A DNA stretch of 64,000 nucleotides from positions 248,001 through 312,000 of the forward strand of contig NZ_SACY01000003.1 in assembly GCF_004005965.1 (NCBI RefSeq). Direction: 5' to 3'. The notes below the pieces were generated by a model. That model saw only the letters and a list, made by a program, of their open reading frames with translations. It was not told the DNA's origin and made no database searches. Source of the stretch: Sandaracinomonas limnophila (GTDB lineage Bacteria > Bacteroidota > Bacteroidia > Cytophagales > Spirosomataceae). Below, one piece after another: positions 9,686-17,922 of this stretch. The translations under genes were made by a program, and so were the position numbers. The number at the start of each line of letters is the position of its first letter. The first letter of the stretch is position 1.

Positions 9686-10133
9686 AGATCTTCTACATAA
9701 AAAAGTATTTCAAAAAATTAAGGCAAAAAAGCCCAAAGATTTGGATGCCCAATTTCACAAGGTTCATGAGGAAGTATTTGAAGACTTCGACTGTCTAACT
9801 TGTGCTAATTGTTGCAAGACTACGAGTCCCATTTGGAACGAAACCGACATTCAACGAGTAGCCAAATCATTTCGTATGAAAGTATCGGATTTCTTAGACC
9901 AATATTTACAAAAAGATTCCGATGGAGATTGGGTTTTCAAACAAGCTCCTTGCCCCTTTTTAGGAGGTGATAATACCTGTCAAATTTATGAAGACCGACC
10001 TAGGGCTTGTAGGGAATATCCACATACAGACCGCAAAAATATGTTGGGAATTTTGAATCTTACAGCCAAAAACGTTGCAGTTTGTCCGGCAGTTGAACAA
10101 ATGATGGAAAAATTAGAGCGGGTTTACCTTTAA
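9678..10133 (+). CDS. YkgJ family cysteine-cluster protein
   Basis: A 151-residue protein with the conserved cysteine pattern of the YkgJ/UPF0153 family: [10 protein letters not shown] near residue 39, [20 protein letters not shown] near residues 96-115, and CPAVEQMM near the end. These cysteines probably hold a zinc or iron-sulfur site; no reaction is established. The start overlaps the end of tdk. A start at an upstream in-frame ATG would only extend it through tdk, and the residues gained do not look conserved. Confidence 0.85.
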   Translation: MPKDLLHKKVFQKIKAKKPKDLDAQFHKVHEEVFEDFDCLTCANCCKTTSPIWNETDIQRVAKSFRMKVSDFLDQYLQKDSDGDWVFKQAPCPFLGGDNTCQIYEDRPRACREYPHTDRKNMLGILNLTAKNVAVCPAVEQMMEKLERVYL

Positions 10134-10136
10134 AAA

Positions 10137-10167
10137 TTTGAAATCAAGTCAAAATTGACGAAATTTG
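10137..10167 (+). promoter_or_regulatory. Probable promoter of the ROK kinase gene
   Basis: TTTG at 10137-10140, a 19-base spacer and GAAATTTG at 10160-10167, which differs from TAnnTTTG by one base. The expected start site is about 15 bases before the ATG at 10188. Confidence 0.5.
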
Positions 10168-10187
10168 CAGCTAATAATACCAATTAC

Positions 10188-11108
10188 ATGTCACAATCAG
10201 AAGAATATTTAGGAATTGACGTTGGAGGAACGGGAGTTAAAATGGGGGTTGTTCACCCGGATACAGGGCAAATCAACCATTTCCAAAGTTACGACACCGC
10301 AACTTGGCGGGAGTCGCACCATTTTTTAGATCGTTTTGCAGATGCAATTGCTTTGTTTTTATATCAGCACAAAAATATTCACAAAGTTGGAATTGGGTTA
10401 CCGGGTACATTAACCAAAAACCGGAGAACTTTAATTGAAATCACTGCAATTCCTGAAATTGATGGGGCAAATATCATTGATATGCTGGAAAACAGATTCC
10501 CTGATCACCAATTTTTCATGGAAAATGATGCAAATGCAGCAGCTTTAGGAGAATTTTATTTTTCTCCTGAAAAATCATCAATGCCTGAAGATTTTATTTT
10601 CATCACCTTAGGTACGGGTGTTGGAGGTGCAGCAGTTATTGACAGAAAAATCTTCTTAGGTGGCGATGGAAACGCTATGGAGCCAGGACATGTACCTTCT
10701 AGAAACAAAAAAGTTTTAGAAAGAAACATTGGCAAAAAAGAATTACTGCAATTAGCAACGCAAATGCGTGCAGAATATACAGGTAAAACAACTCTAGCAT
10801 CCGACGGAACCATATCCACGACTGCCCTTGTTGTGGCAGCTGAGGAAGGAGACGAGTTAGCATTGGCAATTTGGAATGAAGTTGGTACGATGTTAGGTGA
10901 AATGTTAGTGAGTTTGATCCGAGTTTTGGATATCAAAAACATTTTTATCGGAGGCGGATTGTCAGCTTCTTATGATTTTATTTTACCTAGTATTGAAGCT
11001 CAATTAAACTATTGGTTGACTCCAGCTTATTTAGAAAAACTATCAATTAAGAAAGCTTTACTAGGAAATGATGCAGGTCTTTTAGGAGCTGCTTCTCTTT
11101 GTTTTTAA
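10188..11108 (+). CDS. ROK family sugar kinase, lacking the usual zinc-cysteine motif
   Basis: A 306-residue ASKHA-fold kinase. The phosphate-1 loop GIDVGGTGVKMGVV is near residue 8, the catalytic ENDANAAALGE near residue 109, the phosphate-2 loop LGTGVGGAAV near 141, and the adenosine motif FIGGGLSAS near the C-terminus. It most resembles glucokinase or polyphosphate glucokinase; the substrate cannot be assigned. After EPGHVP, where typical ROK proteins have the zinc motif CxCGxxGCxE, this protein has only NKKVLERNIGKKELLQLA with no cysteine. The start at ATG 10188 is preferred to a TTG 33 bases upstream that falls in the promoter. Confidence 0.83.
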   Translation: MSQSEEYLGIDVGGTGVKMGVVHPDTGQINHFQSYDTATWRESHHFLDRFADAIALFLYQHKNIHKVGIGLPGTLTKNRRTLIEITAIPEIDGANIIDMLENRFPDHQFFMENDANAAALGEFYFSPEKSSMPEDFIFITLGTGVGGAAVIDRKIFLGGDGNAMEPGHVPSRNKKVLERNIGKKELLQLATQMRAEYTGKTTLASDGTISTTALVVAAEEGDELALAIWNEVGTMLGEMLVSLIRVLDIKNIFIGGGLSASYDFILPSIEAQLNYWLTPAYLEKLSIKKALLGNDAGLLGAASLCF

Positions 11109-11210
11109 TGTTTAACCGGGCATAAAACGAAAAAAAATAAAAATTATTTCACTGATTTTCAGATTTTTCAATAAAATTTATTTTTAAAGTACAATTTGAT
11201 TGAAAATTTG

Positions 11211-11242
11211 TTTGATAATTTAGGTTTTATTTTTAATCTTTG
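11211..11242 (+). promoter_or_regulatory. Promoter of acpP
   Basis: TTTG at 11211-11214, exactly 20 bases, then AATCTTTG at 11235-11242, one base from TAnnTTTG. The start site would lie about 25 bases before the acpP ATG. Confidence 0.7.
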
Positions 11243-11274
11243 CATCGTTTTTGAAACCCAAAATCTTTTATAAA

Positions 11275-11511
11275 ATGTCAGATATTGCAGAAAAAGTAAA
11301 GAGCATCATCGTAGAAAAATTAGGTGTTGAAGCATCAGAAGTTACAACTGAGGCGTCTTTTACAAATGATTTAGGAGCAGATTCTTTGGATACTGTTGAA
11401 TTAATCATGGAATTTGAAAAAGAATTCAATGTTTCTATTCCAGATGATCAAGCTGAAAACATTCAGACTGTTGGTCAAGCTATTTCTTATTTGGAAGAAA
11501 ACGCTAAGTAA
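11275..11511 (+). CDS. acpP: Acyl carrier protein
   Basis: A 78-residue acidic carrier of growing acyl chains. The phosphopantetheine attachment serine is in [10 protein letters not shown] near residue 38. [19 protein letters not shown] is the classic start, so the ATG at 11275 is used. fabF lies 105 bases downstream, separated by a long attenuator-like hairpin. This arrangement would allow much more AcpP than FabF to be made from one transcript. Confidence 0.97.
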   Translation: MSDIAEKVKSIIVEKLGVEASEVTTEASFTNDLGADSLDTVELIMEFEKEFNVSIPDDQAENIQTVGQAISYLEENAK

Positions 11512-11531
11512 TCGAAACTAAATAAAAAATC

Positions 11532-11601
11532 ATGTCAATTGGTATAGAATACCGTTGAAGACTTATCTTCGCAATATTCTTTACAAATTGACATTTTTTT
11601 T
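11532..11601 (+). terminator. Long imperfect hairpin with T8 tail between acpP and fabF (attenuator)
   Basis: Outer arms ATGTCAATT and AATTGACAT (9 bp), then GTA/TAC, AGAATA/TATTCT and GAAGA/TCTTC, pair almost continuously over about 60 bases, closed by loop CTTA. The 3' arm runs straight into eight T residues. This is the form of an intrinsic terminator within an operon. It can be read as a partial terminator or as an RNA processing site. Confidence 0.7.
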
Positions 11602-11616
11602 GAAAAATATATTATC

Positions 11617-12864
11617 ATGGAGCTAAAACGAGTAGTAGTTACTGGATTAGGAGCATTGACTCCCATCGGAAATACAGTTAAAGAATATTGGGAAGGCCTT
11701 GCAGCCGGTAAAAACGGTTGTGGACCCATCACAAAATTTGACGCAGAAAAATTCAGAACTCGTTTTGCCTGTGAATTAAAAGACTTCAAAGTAGATGATT
11801 TCATCAATACCAAAGAAGCCCGCAAAATGGACCCATTCACTCAGTATGCAGTTGTAGCTTCAGATGAAGCAATTGCTGATGCTGGTTTTGATATGGAAAC
11901 CTTAGATAAAAATAAGGTTGGTGTGATTTGGGGTTCTGGAATTGGTGGATTAAAAACCTTTGAAGACGAAATGATATATTTCGGGAAAGGGGATGGAACA
12001 CCAAAAATCAATCCATTCTTTATTCCAAAAATGATTGCAGACTCAAGTTCAGGACAAATTTCCATCAGAAATGGATTCCGTGGTCCAAACTACGTAACCG
12101 TTTCGGCTTGTTCTTCAGCAAACAATGCAATTATTGATGCATTCAATTACATTCGTACGGGTCGTGTGAAAGTTTGTGTTACCGGTGGCTCAGAAGCCCC
12201 AGTAACCATTGCTTCTGTTGGTGGTTTTACTGCCATGCATGCCATGTCTACTCGTAATGATGACCCATCTACAGCTTCTCGCCCATACGATCAAGATCGC
12301 GACGGTTTTGTTGTTGGAGAAGGTGCAGGTGCATTAATATTAGAAGAATACGAGCACGCAAAGGCCCGTGGTGCTAAAATCTATGCAGAATTGATTGGTG
12401 GAGGTTTCTCTTCAGATGCCCATCACATCACCGCTCCTCACCCAGATGGTTACGGTGCTTTACTTTCAATGCTAGATGCTTTGGATGATGCACAAATTAA
12501 GCCAGAAGACGTTGATTATATCAATACACATGGAACTTCAACCCCAATTGGAGATCCTCAAGAATTAAAAGCCATCGTTGATTGTTTCGGTGACCATGCT
12601 TTTAATGTTAGTATTTCTTCAACCAAATCTATGACTGGACACCTATTAGGTGGCGCGGGTGCTGTAGAAGCAGTCGCTTCTGTTTTAGCTATCCAACACC
12701 AATTTGTACCTCCAACCATCAACCTTTTCAATTTAGATTCAGAAATTGATGCAAGATTTGACCTGACACCAAACATTGGAAAGTCAAGAAAAATCGATAT
12801 CGCATTGAGTAATGGATTTGGATTTGGTGGACACAATGCAACTGTAATTTTTAGAAAAATCTAG
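11617..12864 (+). CDS. fabF: Beta-ketoacyl-ACP synthase II
   Basis: Condensing enzyme that extends acyl-ACP with malonyl-ACP. The 415 residues carry the Cys-His-His triad: the nucleophile in TVSACSSANNAI (near residue 164), His in NTHGTSTPIGD (near 306) and His in STKSMTGHLLGGAGAVE (near 342). The C-terminal NGFGFGGHNA is the usual glycine-rich end. It follows acpP in the common acpP-fabF-rnc order, with rnc starting five bases after its stop. Confidence 0.97.
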   Translation: MELKRVVVTGLGALTPIGNTVKEYWEGLAAGKNGCGPITKFDAEKFRTRFACELKDFKVDDFINTKEARKMDPFTQYAVVASDEAIADAGFDMETLDKNKVGVIWGSGIGGLKTFEDEMIYFGKGDGTPKINPFFIPKMIADSSSGQISIRNGFRGPNYVTVSACSSANNAIIDAFNYIRTGRVKVCVTGGSEAPVTIASVGGFTAMHAMSTRNDDPSTASRPYDQDRDGFVVGEGAGALILEEYEHAKARGAKIYAELIGGGFSSDAHHITAPHPDGYGALLSMLDALDDAQIKPEDVDYINTHGTSTPIGDPQELKAIVDCFGDHAFNVSISSTKSMTGHLLGGAGAVEAVASVLAIQHQFVPPTINLFNLDSEIDARFDLTPNIGKSRKIDIALSNGFGFGGHNATVIFRKI

Positions 12865-12869
12865 AATTA

Positions 12870-13613
12870 ATGCCGCTCAAATCTATCTTACAAGGATTAA
12901 ATTTAGCCCCTTTAGACGAGCGAGAGAAGTTTTTGAAGAAATCTGTCAAGCATTTGTTGGGAACCAAACCTTCAAATTTACAATTGTACAGATTAGCATT
13001 TTTGCATTCTTCAGCTTCTAAAGATAGCATTGCAAAATCCTACAAAGAATCTAATGAACGACTAGAATTTCTAGGCGACTCAGTTCTTGGTATGATTACC
13101 GCTTCCTACCTATTCAAAAAATTTCCGTTTAAAGACGAAGGGTTTTTAACTGAAATTCGCTCAAGAATGGTCAGCAGAGACTCTTTGAATATTCTTGGCA
13201 GAAAAATAGGTTTGGATAAAATCATTGAACACGAAAACCAAAATCGTGCCTCTCTTTCTCGATCAAGTATGTATGGAGATGCCATGGAGGCATTTATTGG
13301 CGCAGTATATTTGGACAAAGGATTTGCCTTTACCCAAAAATTCATCATTAAAAAAATCCTTACGCAACATTTCGACCTCGAAACCGTTGTTCAAAACAAC
13401 CCGAATTTCAAATCAATTTTGATTGAATGGGGGCAGAAAGAAGGCAAAAAAATAACCTTTGAAATAAGTGAAGAAGGACATCACCACAACAAGGAATTTA
13501 CTGCTGTTATTCTAGTAGACGGAGAAAAATTAATCGAAGGAAAAGCTTATTCAAAAAAGAAAGCTGAACAAACCGCCTCGATGAAAGCTTGCGAAATCTT
13601 AGCCATCAAATAA
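12870..13613 (+). CDS. rnc: Ribonuclease III
   Basis: Endonuclease for double-stranded RNA, needed in rRNA and mRNA maturation. The signature ERLEFLGDSVLG is near residues 65-76, with the second acidic cluster in GDAMEAFIGAVYLDKG, and a double-stranded RNA-binding domain occupies about residues 178-247 (KKKAEQTASMKACEIL). Length 247 residues is usual. It is joined to fabF (5-base gap) and to the next gene (1-base gap), so the three are likely one transcript. The hairpin upstream of fabF is a possible substrate, which would allow feedback. Confidence 0.96.
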   Translation: MPLKSILQGLNLAPLDEREKFLKKSVKHLLGTKPSNLQLYRLAFLHSSASKDSIAKSYKESNERLEFLGDSVLGMITASYLFKKFPFKDEGFLTEIRSRMVSRDSLNILGRKIGLDKIIEHENQNRASLSRSSMYGDAMEAFIGAVYLDKGFAFTQKFIIKKILTQHFDLETVVQNNPNFKSILIEWGQKEGKKITFEISEEGHHHNKEFTAVILVDGEKLIEGKAYSKKKAEQTASMKACEILAIK

Positions 13614-13614
13614 A

Positions 13615-14532
13615 ATGACCTCACCGAATATATACTCCGACTTTTGGGCAGATGATTCAAACAAAATCACTTTCCAAGAAGTTTTGACATGGGATATCCC
13701 CACTGAAACTTTAGAAATAATTCAACAAGAGCTTTATAAGCAATTGGTCACTGATAAAATTGCCGACCTTTTTCCAAATTTAGATTGGAGCAATGCACGT
13801 ACCTTTGAAAAATGGGAACAATTTGCAGAATCTATTTTGTTGCACATCGCTTTTCCAGAAAATGTTTGGGTAAAATGGTTAAATCAGCTTCAACCCTTGG
13901 GATTGAAGAGTGAGCAAAGTGAGCAAAGTGAGCAGAGTGAGCAGAGTGAGCAGAGTGAGCAAAGTGAGCAGAGTGAGCAAAGTGAGCAGAGTGGATTTAG
14001 TTTTTTGGAAAATCCATTCCCGGCCTATGAAGAGCCAGAATTAACTCCAGAAAACTTTCTTGAAGCCGAAGTATACATGATTCAACCTGATGAATTGGAA
14101 GAAATAGAAGAAGAGGAGGAAGACATAGTTTTTGAAGAAGAAGAAATTATTGAAGAAGAAAATATTGAAGAAGAAATTAATCTGTCAGGTGATACATTAG
14201 TAGAAGATTTAGATTTAAATACTGAGCCAGAAAACAAAAAAGTATTTGAGTCTATTGCACAAGATTCCAATCCATTATTTAAAATGGTAGAAAACAAAAT
14301 GGTAGATAATTTGGCTACCAATATTAGCTTGTACCAATCCATTCAATTTACTAAAGACCTTTTCGATAGCAATCCACAAAAATTTCAAGAGTTTATTCAA
14401 TTTGTGGATGAACAAACAAATGCTATTTCGTGGAAAAATGACCTATTAAATGCCTTTCCTGAATTATTTGAGGGAAAAGACCCCGAAACACTAGAAGCCT
14501 TATTACTTCTGGTTGAAAAGAAATTCAGTTAA
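13615..14532 (+). CDS. Uncharacterised acidic protein with a nine-unit Ser-Glu-Gln repeat
   Basis: I do not recognise this 305-residue protein. It has no signal peptide and should be cytoplasmic. Residues 1-98 look like a small helical domain with several tryptophans. Residues 99-125 are nine perfect Ser-Glu-Gln units encoded by an array of a repeat family that elsewhere in the window is intergenic. Residues about 155-195 are very rich in Glu, and the C-terminal 90 residues are helical and hydrophobic-patterned again (LFEGKDPETLEALLLLVEKKF). The plan, two helical modules joined by a disordered acidic linker, is inference. It starts one base after rnc, so it is probably cotranscribed with fabF-rnc. 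Confidence 0.7.
   Translation: MTSPNIYSDFWADDSNKITFQEVLTWDIPTETLEIIQQELYKQLVTDKIADLFPNLDWSNARTFEKWEQFAESILLHIAFPENVWVKWLNQLQPLGLKSEQSEQSEQSEQSEQSEQSEQSEQSEQSGFSFLENPFPAYEEPELTPENFLEAEVYMIQPDELEEIEEEEEDIVFEEEEIIEEENIEEEINLSGDTLVEDLDLNTEPENKKVFESIAQDSNPLFKMVENKMVDNLATNISLYQSIQFTKDLFDSNPQKFQEFIQFVDEQTNAISWKNDLLNAFPELFEGKDPETLEALLLLVEKKFS
13909..13989 (+). repeat. Nine tandem 9-base units (AGTGAGCAA/G) inside a gene
   Basis: Units are AGTGAGCAA or AGTGAGCAG, differing only at the last base, a silent Gln codon change. All nine are exactly 9 bases, which keeps the frame. Copies of the same GTGAGC core at 2542-2573 and 33795-33934 mix 8- and 9-base units or are all 8. Confidence 0.95.
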
Positions 14533-14590
14533 TTGATTTTCATTATCAATTAACTGAAACAGTTACCAAAGCCTAATCATTAGCTTTGGT
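14526..14590 (+). promoter_or_regulatory. Two consecutive hairpins before the HhH outer membrane protein gene
   Basis: The first is a perfect 12-bp inverted repeat (14526-14537 with 14545-14556) that contains the stop codon of the upstream gene. The second pairs ACCAAAGC with GCTTTGGT (14565-14572, 14583-14590) and ends three bases before the next ATG. Neither has a T run, so they look less like terminators than like a translation- or stability-controlling leader. Confidence 0.5.
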
Positions 14591-14593
14591 GAA

Positions 14594-16546
14594 ATGAAAA
14601 ATACCTTCCTAAGCCTTTTCTTTTTTTTTGCATTATATAGCCTCTATGCACAAAACAGTGGCCAAGAAATGGACGTAGATGATGCATTTACAAATACGTA
14701 CCAATATTTAATCAACAACCCAATACCCCTCAATACTTGCACCTTAGAAGAGCTTTCTCAAATTCCATTTCTAAGTCCGATACAAATCAATGCTTTTTTT
14801 GCTTACCGTAAAGAACAAAAATATCTTTTACATATTTTTGAGCTTCAGGTGATTCCTGAATTTGACATAGGAACTTGTCGAAAATTACAATCATTAGTTT
14901 TTGTAAATATAAATGATTCTGGAAAATTCAAAATTGCTCCTAATTTCATCTTATCACGATTTGAAACCACACTAGAAAACCCTATTGGATTTACTGAAAA
15001 TGGCAAATCAAGTCATTATTTAGGTGATAAACTTAAAGAGTTCATCAAAATCAAAAATAATCAAAACCCGAAAATACATTATGGCTTAATTTTACAAAAA
15101 GATGCCGGAGAGACCCAATTGAATGACTTTACCTCTGCCTATCTTGAAATAAATCCAAAAAAAATATTTCAAAAAATAATTTTTGGGGATTACTCTATTC
15201 AATGGGGACAAGGCTTGGTACAGGCTGGTGGATTTTCATTAGGAAAAAATTATGAAAGCATTAAATCAACTCAAAAATTTCATTTAGGTGGGCTTCCCTA
15301 CTCTTCAAGTTCCGAGGCTAATTTCAACCGAGGAATATACTTCCACAAAATCATTTTTGATTTTTTAGCCCTTCAAGGATTTCTCTCAAGGAAAAAATTA
15401 GATGGAAAATTATATAAAATTGGTGACCAGGAAGGCTTCAAAAGTATCGATTTAGATGGTTATCACAGAAACCTTTCAGAAATAACTAATCAATCGAGCA
15501 TCGAGGAAATTAAATATGGTTTGAGTGTACAATTCCTTCAAAGCCAAAGATCATCATTTCATTTAAATTATGTAAACACAAACTATGATTTACCTAAAAT
15601 TCCTTCGGGAATTGATTACAAAAAAATGGAATGGACTGGTAGGCAAATGGATTTATGGAGTATTTCAAATACATTTTATCTTAGAAATATAAGATGGAGC
15701 TCAGAAATTGCATTTCAGAGTTCCAAGGGTATTTCTTTGATCCAAGGATTTGCCCTTTCCATTTCCAAAAAACAGGATGCTAGCATACTATTTAGAAAAT
15801 TTGCAAGTGGATTCTACAATCCAGATGGCAACGCTTTAGGAGAAAATACTAACAATGAAAACGAATATGGACTATTTATAGGACACCAATTTCAAATCAC
15901 AAAACGAAAAAGATTGTCGAGCTATTTCGATTTTTTTTATTTTCCTAATTCAAAATACCAAGTAAGTCAAGATAAAACTTTTGGCTGGGAATTTCTCAAT
16001 CGTTACCAACTTGAGAAAAAAAACACTTTTAAATTTTTTCAACAAATTAAATGGACTTTTAAGCAAGAAAATGCTTCAGATTATAAACTAACAAATAATC
16101 TCCAAAATGTTCATGATATCCAAGAAAGTGTTGATTTCCAAAGAACGATTTTAAAAAAAATTCAATTCCACAATAGAATATCCTTGCATTACTTACATAA
16201 AGATGAATTAGATTTTTTGGGATTTATGATTTTACAAGATTTAGGATATTTATGGCGTAAACTTGAATTCAAATCCAGAATTGCCTATATCCAAACCCCC
16301 AGCTACGACACGAGATTGTATGCCTTTGAACCTGGCTTACCCTATTCATTTTCCTTATTTTCTTATTTCGGAAAGTGTATTAGAAATACCATTTGCCTAG
16401 AATATCCAATCCATAAAAATTTTCAATTGTCTTTTAAAATTGCCCGAACAAGCTATTTTGATCGAGAAACTGTTGGGTCAGGAACCGACCAAATAAACCA
16501 AAATCACAAAACTGATTTGAGTTTTCAATTAGTTTACAAGCTTTAA
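14594..16546 (+). CDS. Helix-hairpin-helix domain protein with outer membrane beta-barrel
   Basis: A 650-residue exported protein. A signal peptide (FLSLFFFFALYSLYAQ) is followed by two ComEA-like helix-hairpin-helix units at about residues 45-110 (PLNTCTLEELSQIPFLSPIQ and EFDIGTCRKLQSL). The remaining 500 residues alternate aromatic and polar residues in beta-strand pairs, as in an outer membrane barrel, and the protein ends in a strand (LSFQLVYKL). Proteins of this build are common in Bacteroidota; their role is not established. The HhH units may bind DNA in the periplasm, but that is a guess. Confidence 0.75.
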   Translation: MKNTFLSLFFFFALYSLYAQNSGQEMDVDDAFTNTYQYLINNPIPLNTCTLEELSQIPFLSPIQINAFFAYRKEQKYLLHIFELQVIPEFDIGTCRKLQSLVFVNINDSGKFKIAPNFILSRFETTLENPIGFTENGKSSHYLGDKLKEFIKIKNNQNPKIHYGLILQKDAGETQLNDFTSAYLEINPKKIFQKIIFGDYSIQWGQGLVQAGGFSLGKNYESIKSTQKFHLGGLPYSSSSEANFNRGIYFHKIIFDFLALQGFLSRKKLDGKLYKIGDQEGFKSIDLDGYHRNLSEITNQSSIEEIKYGLSVQFLQSQRSSFHLNYVNTNYDLPKIPSGIDYKKMEWTGRQMDLWSISNTFYLRNIRWSSEIAFQSSKGISLIQGFALSISKKQDASILFRKFASGFYNPDGNALGENTNNENEYGLFIGHQFQITKRKRLSSYFDFFYFPNSKYQVSQDKTFGWEFLNRYQLEKKNTFKFFQQIKWTFKQENASDYKLTNNLQNVHDIQESVDFQRTILKKIQFHNRISLHYLHKDELDFLGFMILQDLGYLWRKLEFKSRIAYIQTPSYDTRLYAFEPGLPYSFSLFSYFGKCIRNTICLEYPIHKNFQLSFKIARTSYFDRETVGSGTDQINQNHKTDLSFQLVYKL

Positions 16547-16585
16547 AATTTAAATCACAAGGGTTAAAAATATTTTTTTAAATAA

Positions 16586-16593
16586 TAAATTTG
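16586..16593 (+). promoter_or_regulatory. -7 promoter element before the nuclease-like gene
   Basis: TAAATTTG matches TAnnTTTG and lies 20 bases before the ATG. No clear TTTG is found at the expected distance upstream. Confidence 0.45.
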
Positions 16594-16613
16594 TATCATA
16601 AAACACTACTAAG

Positions 16614-17111
16614 ATGGATATAATGATTAAAGAAATTAGGGCAGAAATTAAAGAAATGAGAGCTAATGCTGATAAAACTGAAAAAACGCTAAGAAATTTA
16701 GGGTTTAACATTGGCGATAGTACGGAAGAGATATTTTTTAGTTCATTAGAAAAAACCAAAAAATTTGCTGGGATAAAATTCAAACATATTTTAAGAAATA
16801 TCCATGTTTTCAGGCCAGGGCTTCAAGATGAATTTGATATTGTCTTGGTAAACGACTCACTTAAAAAAGTAGGTCTAATCGAAATTAAACATAAAGTTTG
16901 TAAAGAAGATGTGGAGAACATGTTATACAAAAAACTTCCAAATTATAGAGCTTTACATGATTTCCATAGTTATTATGAAATTTATTTAGGACTTGCCGGG
17001 GCCTCCATCGAAGCGAAGGCAAAAAAATTAGCAGAACAAAATGGTATTGTCCTGCTAACCCCACTTGGAAAACATATAGAAAACCAAGGTAAAATATTTA
17101 CTGCCTATTAA
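16614..17111 (+). CDS. Putative PD-(D/E)XK nuclease-fold protein with N-terminal coiled coil
   Basis: A 165-residue protein. Residues 1-35 are charged and heptad-patterned (KEIRAEIKEMRANADKTEKTL), probably a coiled coil. Then come EEIFFSSLEK, DEFDIVLVND and LIEIKHKV, which together fit the Glu, Asp and E-x-K core of PD-(D/E)XK nucleases. Similar coiled-coil nuclease-like proteins occur widely in bacteria without a known substrate. It has its own -7 element and meets kdsA end to end with no bases between the stop codons. I see no partner such as a methylase, so a restriction role is not supported. Confidence 0.6.
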   Translation: MDIMIKEIRAEIKEMRANADKTEKTLRNLGFNIGDSTEEIFFSSLEKTKKFAGIKFKHILRNIHVFRPGLQDEFDIVLVNDSLKKVGLIEIKHKVCKEDVENMLYKKLPNYRALHDFHSYYEIYLGLAGASIEAKAKKLAEQNGIVLLTPLGKHIENQGKIFTAY

Positions 17112-17921
17112 TTACAAAACAGCTTTTCTAACTTTCATTAACTTCTCCAAAAGCCCTTCCAATTGATCCAATGGAAGCATATTTGCTCCATCTGATTTTG
17201 CAATGGCTGGATTCGGATGCGTTTCAATAAAAATCCCATGCGCACCAGTTGCAATAGCAGCTTTTGCGATGGTTTCTATCAAGGCAGGTTGCCCACCTGT
17301 AACACCTGTAGTCTGATTTGGTCTTTGCAAAGAATGCGTACAATCCATAATCACTGGTACATTAAATGCTGCCATTTCTGGTATATTTCTATAATCTACA
17401 ACTAAGTCACCATAACCAAAGGAATTCCCTCTATCAGTCAAGTAAACGGTAGCATCTGGGTTCTCGTGCATAACTTTTTCCACTGCAAATTTCATAGAAT
17501 TGCCTGACATAAATTGACCTTTCTTGATATTTACGGCTTTGCCTGTTTGAGCAGCCGCTGCTAATAAATCAGTTTGGCGACAAAGAAAGGCAGGAATTTG
17601 CAAAACATCCACATACTCAGCGGCCATAGCTGCTTCTGCACTTTCGTGAATATCTGTAACGGTAGGCAAATTAAAATGAGCACCCACTTCTTTTAAAATT
17701 TCCAAAGCAGGAATATCACCAATTCCAGTAAATGAATCTATTTTGGTACGGTTTGCTTTTCGGTATGAGCCTTTGAAAATATAAGGGATGCCCATATCCT
17801 TAGTCATTTTATTGATCTTTTCAGCAATTTCAAATGCTAAATCGCGACTTTCAATGGCACAACTACCTGCCATTAAAAAAAAGGGACCACCTGCAACAGT
17901 ATCTAAATTGGGTAATTTCAT
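17112..17921 (-). CDS. kdsA: 3-deoxy-8-phosphooctulonate synthase
   Basis: Condenses arabinose 5-phosphate with phosphoenolpyruvate to make KDO 8-phosphate for lipopolysaccharide. The 269 residues contain MAGSCAIES near the start, FKGSYRKANRTK, and CTHSLQRPNQ, all typical of KdsA. It is the last gene of the ribBA-mlaF-murB-kdsA operon, one base after murB. This gene and rfaE2 indicate a KDO- and heptose-containing lipopolysaccharide core. Confidence 0.96.
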   Translation of the reverse strand: MKLPNLDTVAGGPFFLMAGSCAIESRDLAFEIAEKINKMTKDMGIPYIFKGSYRKANRTKIDSFTGIGDIPALEILKEVGAHFNLPTVTDIHESAEAAMAAEYVDVLQIPAFLCRQTDLLAAAAQTGKAVNIKKGQFMSGNSMKFAVEKVMHENPDATVYLTDRGNSFGYGDLVVDYRNIPEMAAFNVPVIMDCTHSLQRPNQTTGVTGGQPALIETIAKAAIATGAHGIFIETHPNPAIAKSDGANMLPLDQLEGLLEKLMKVRKAVL

Positions 17922-17922
17922 C

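Noticed and set aside
16614-17111. Restriction endonuclease of a restriction-modification system
   Set aside because: No methyltransferase or specificity gene is nearby and the core motif is only a rough match.
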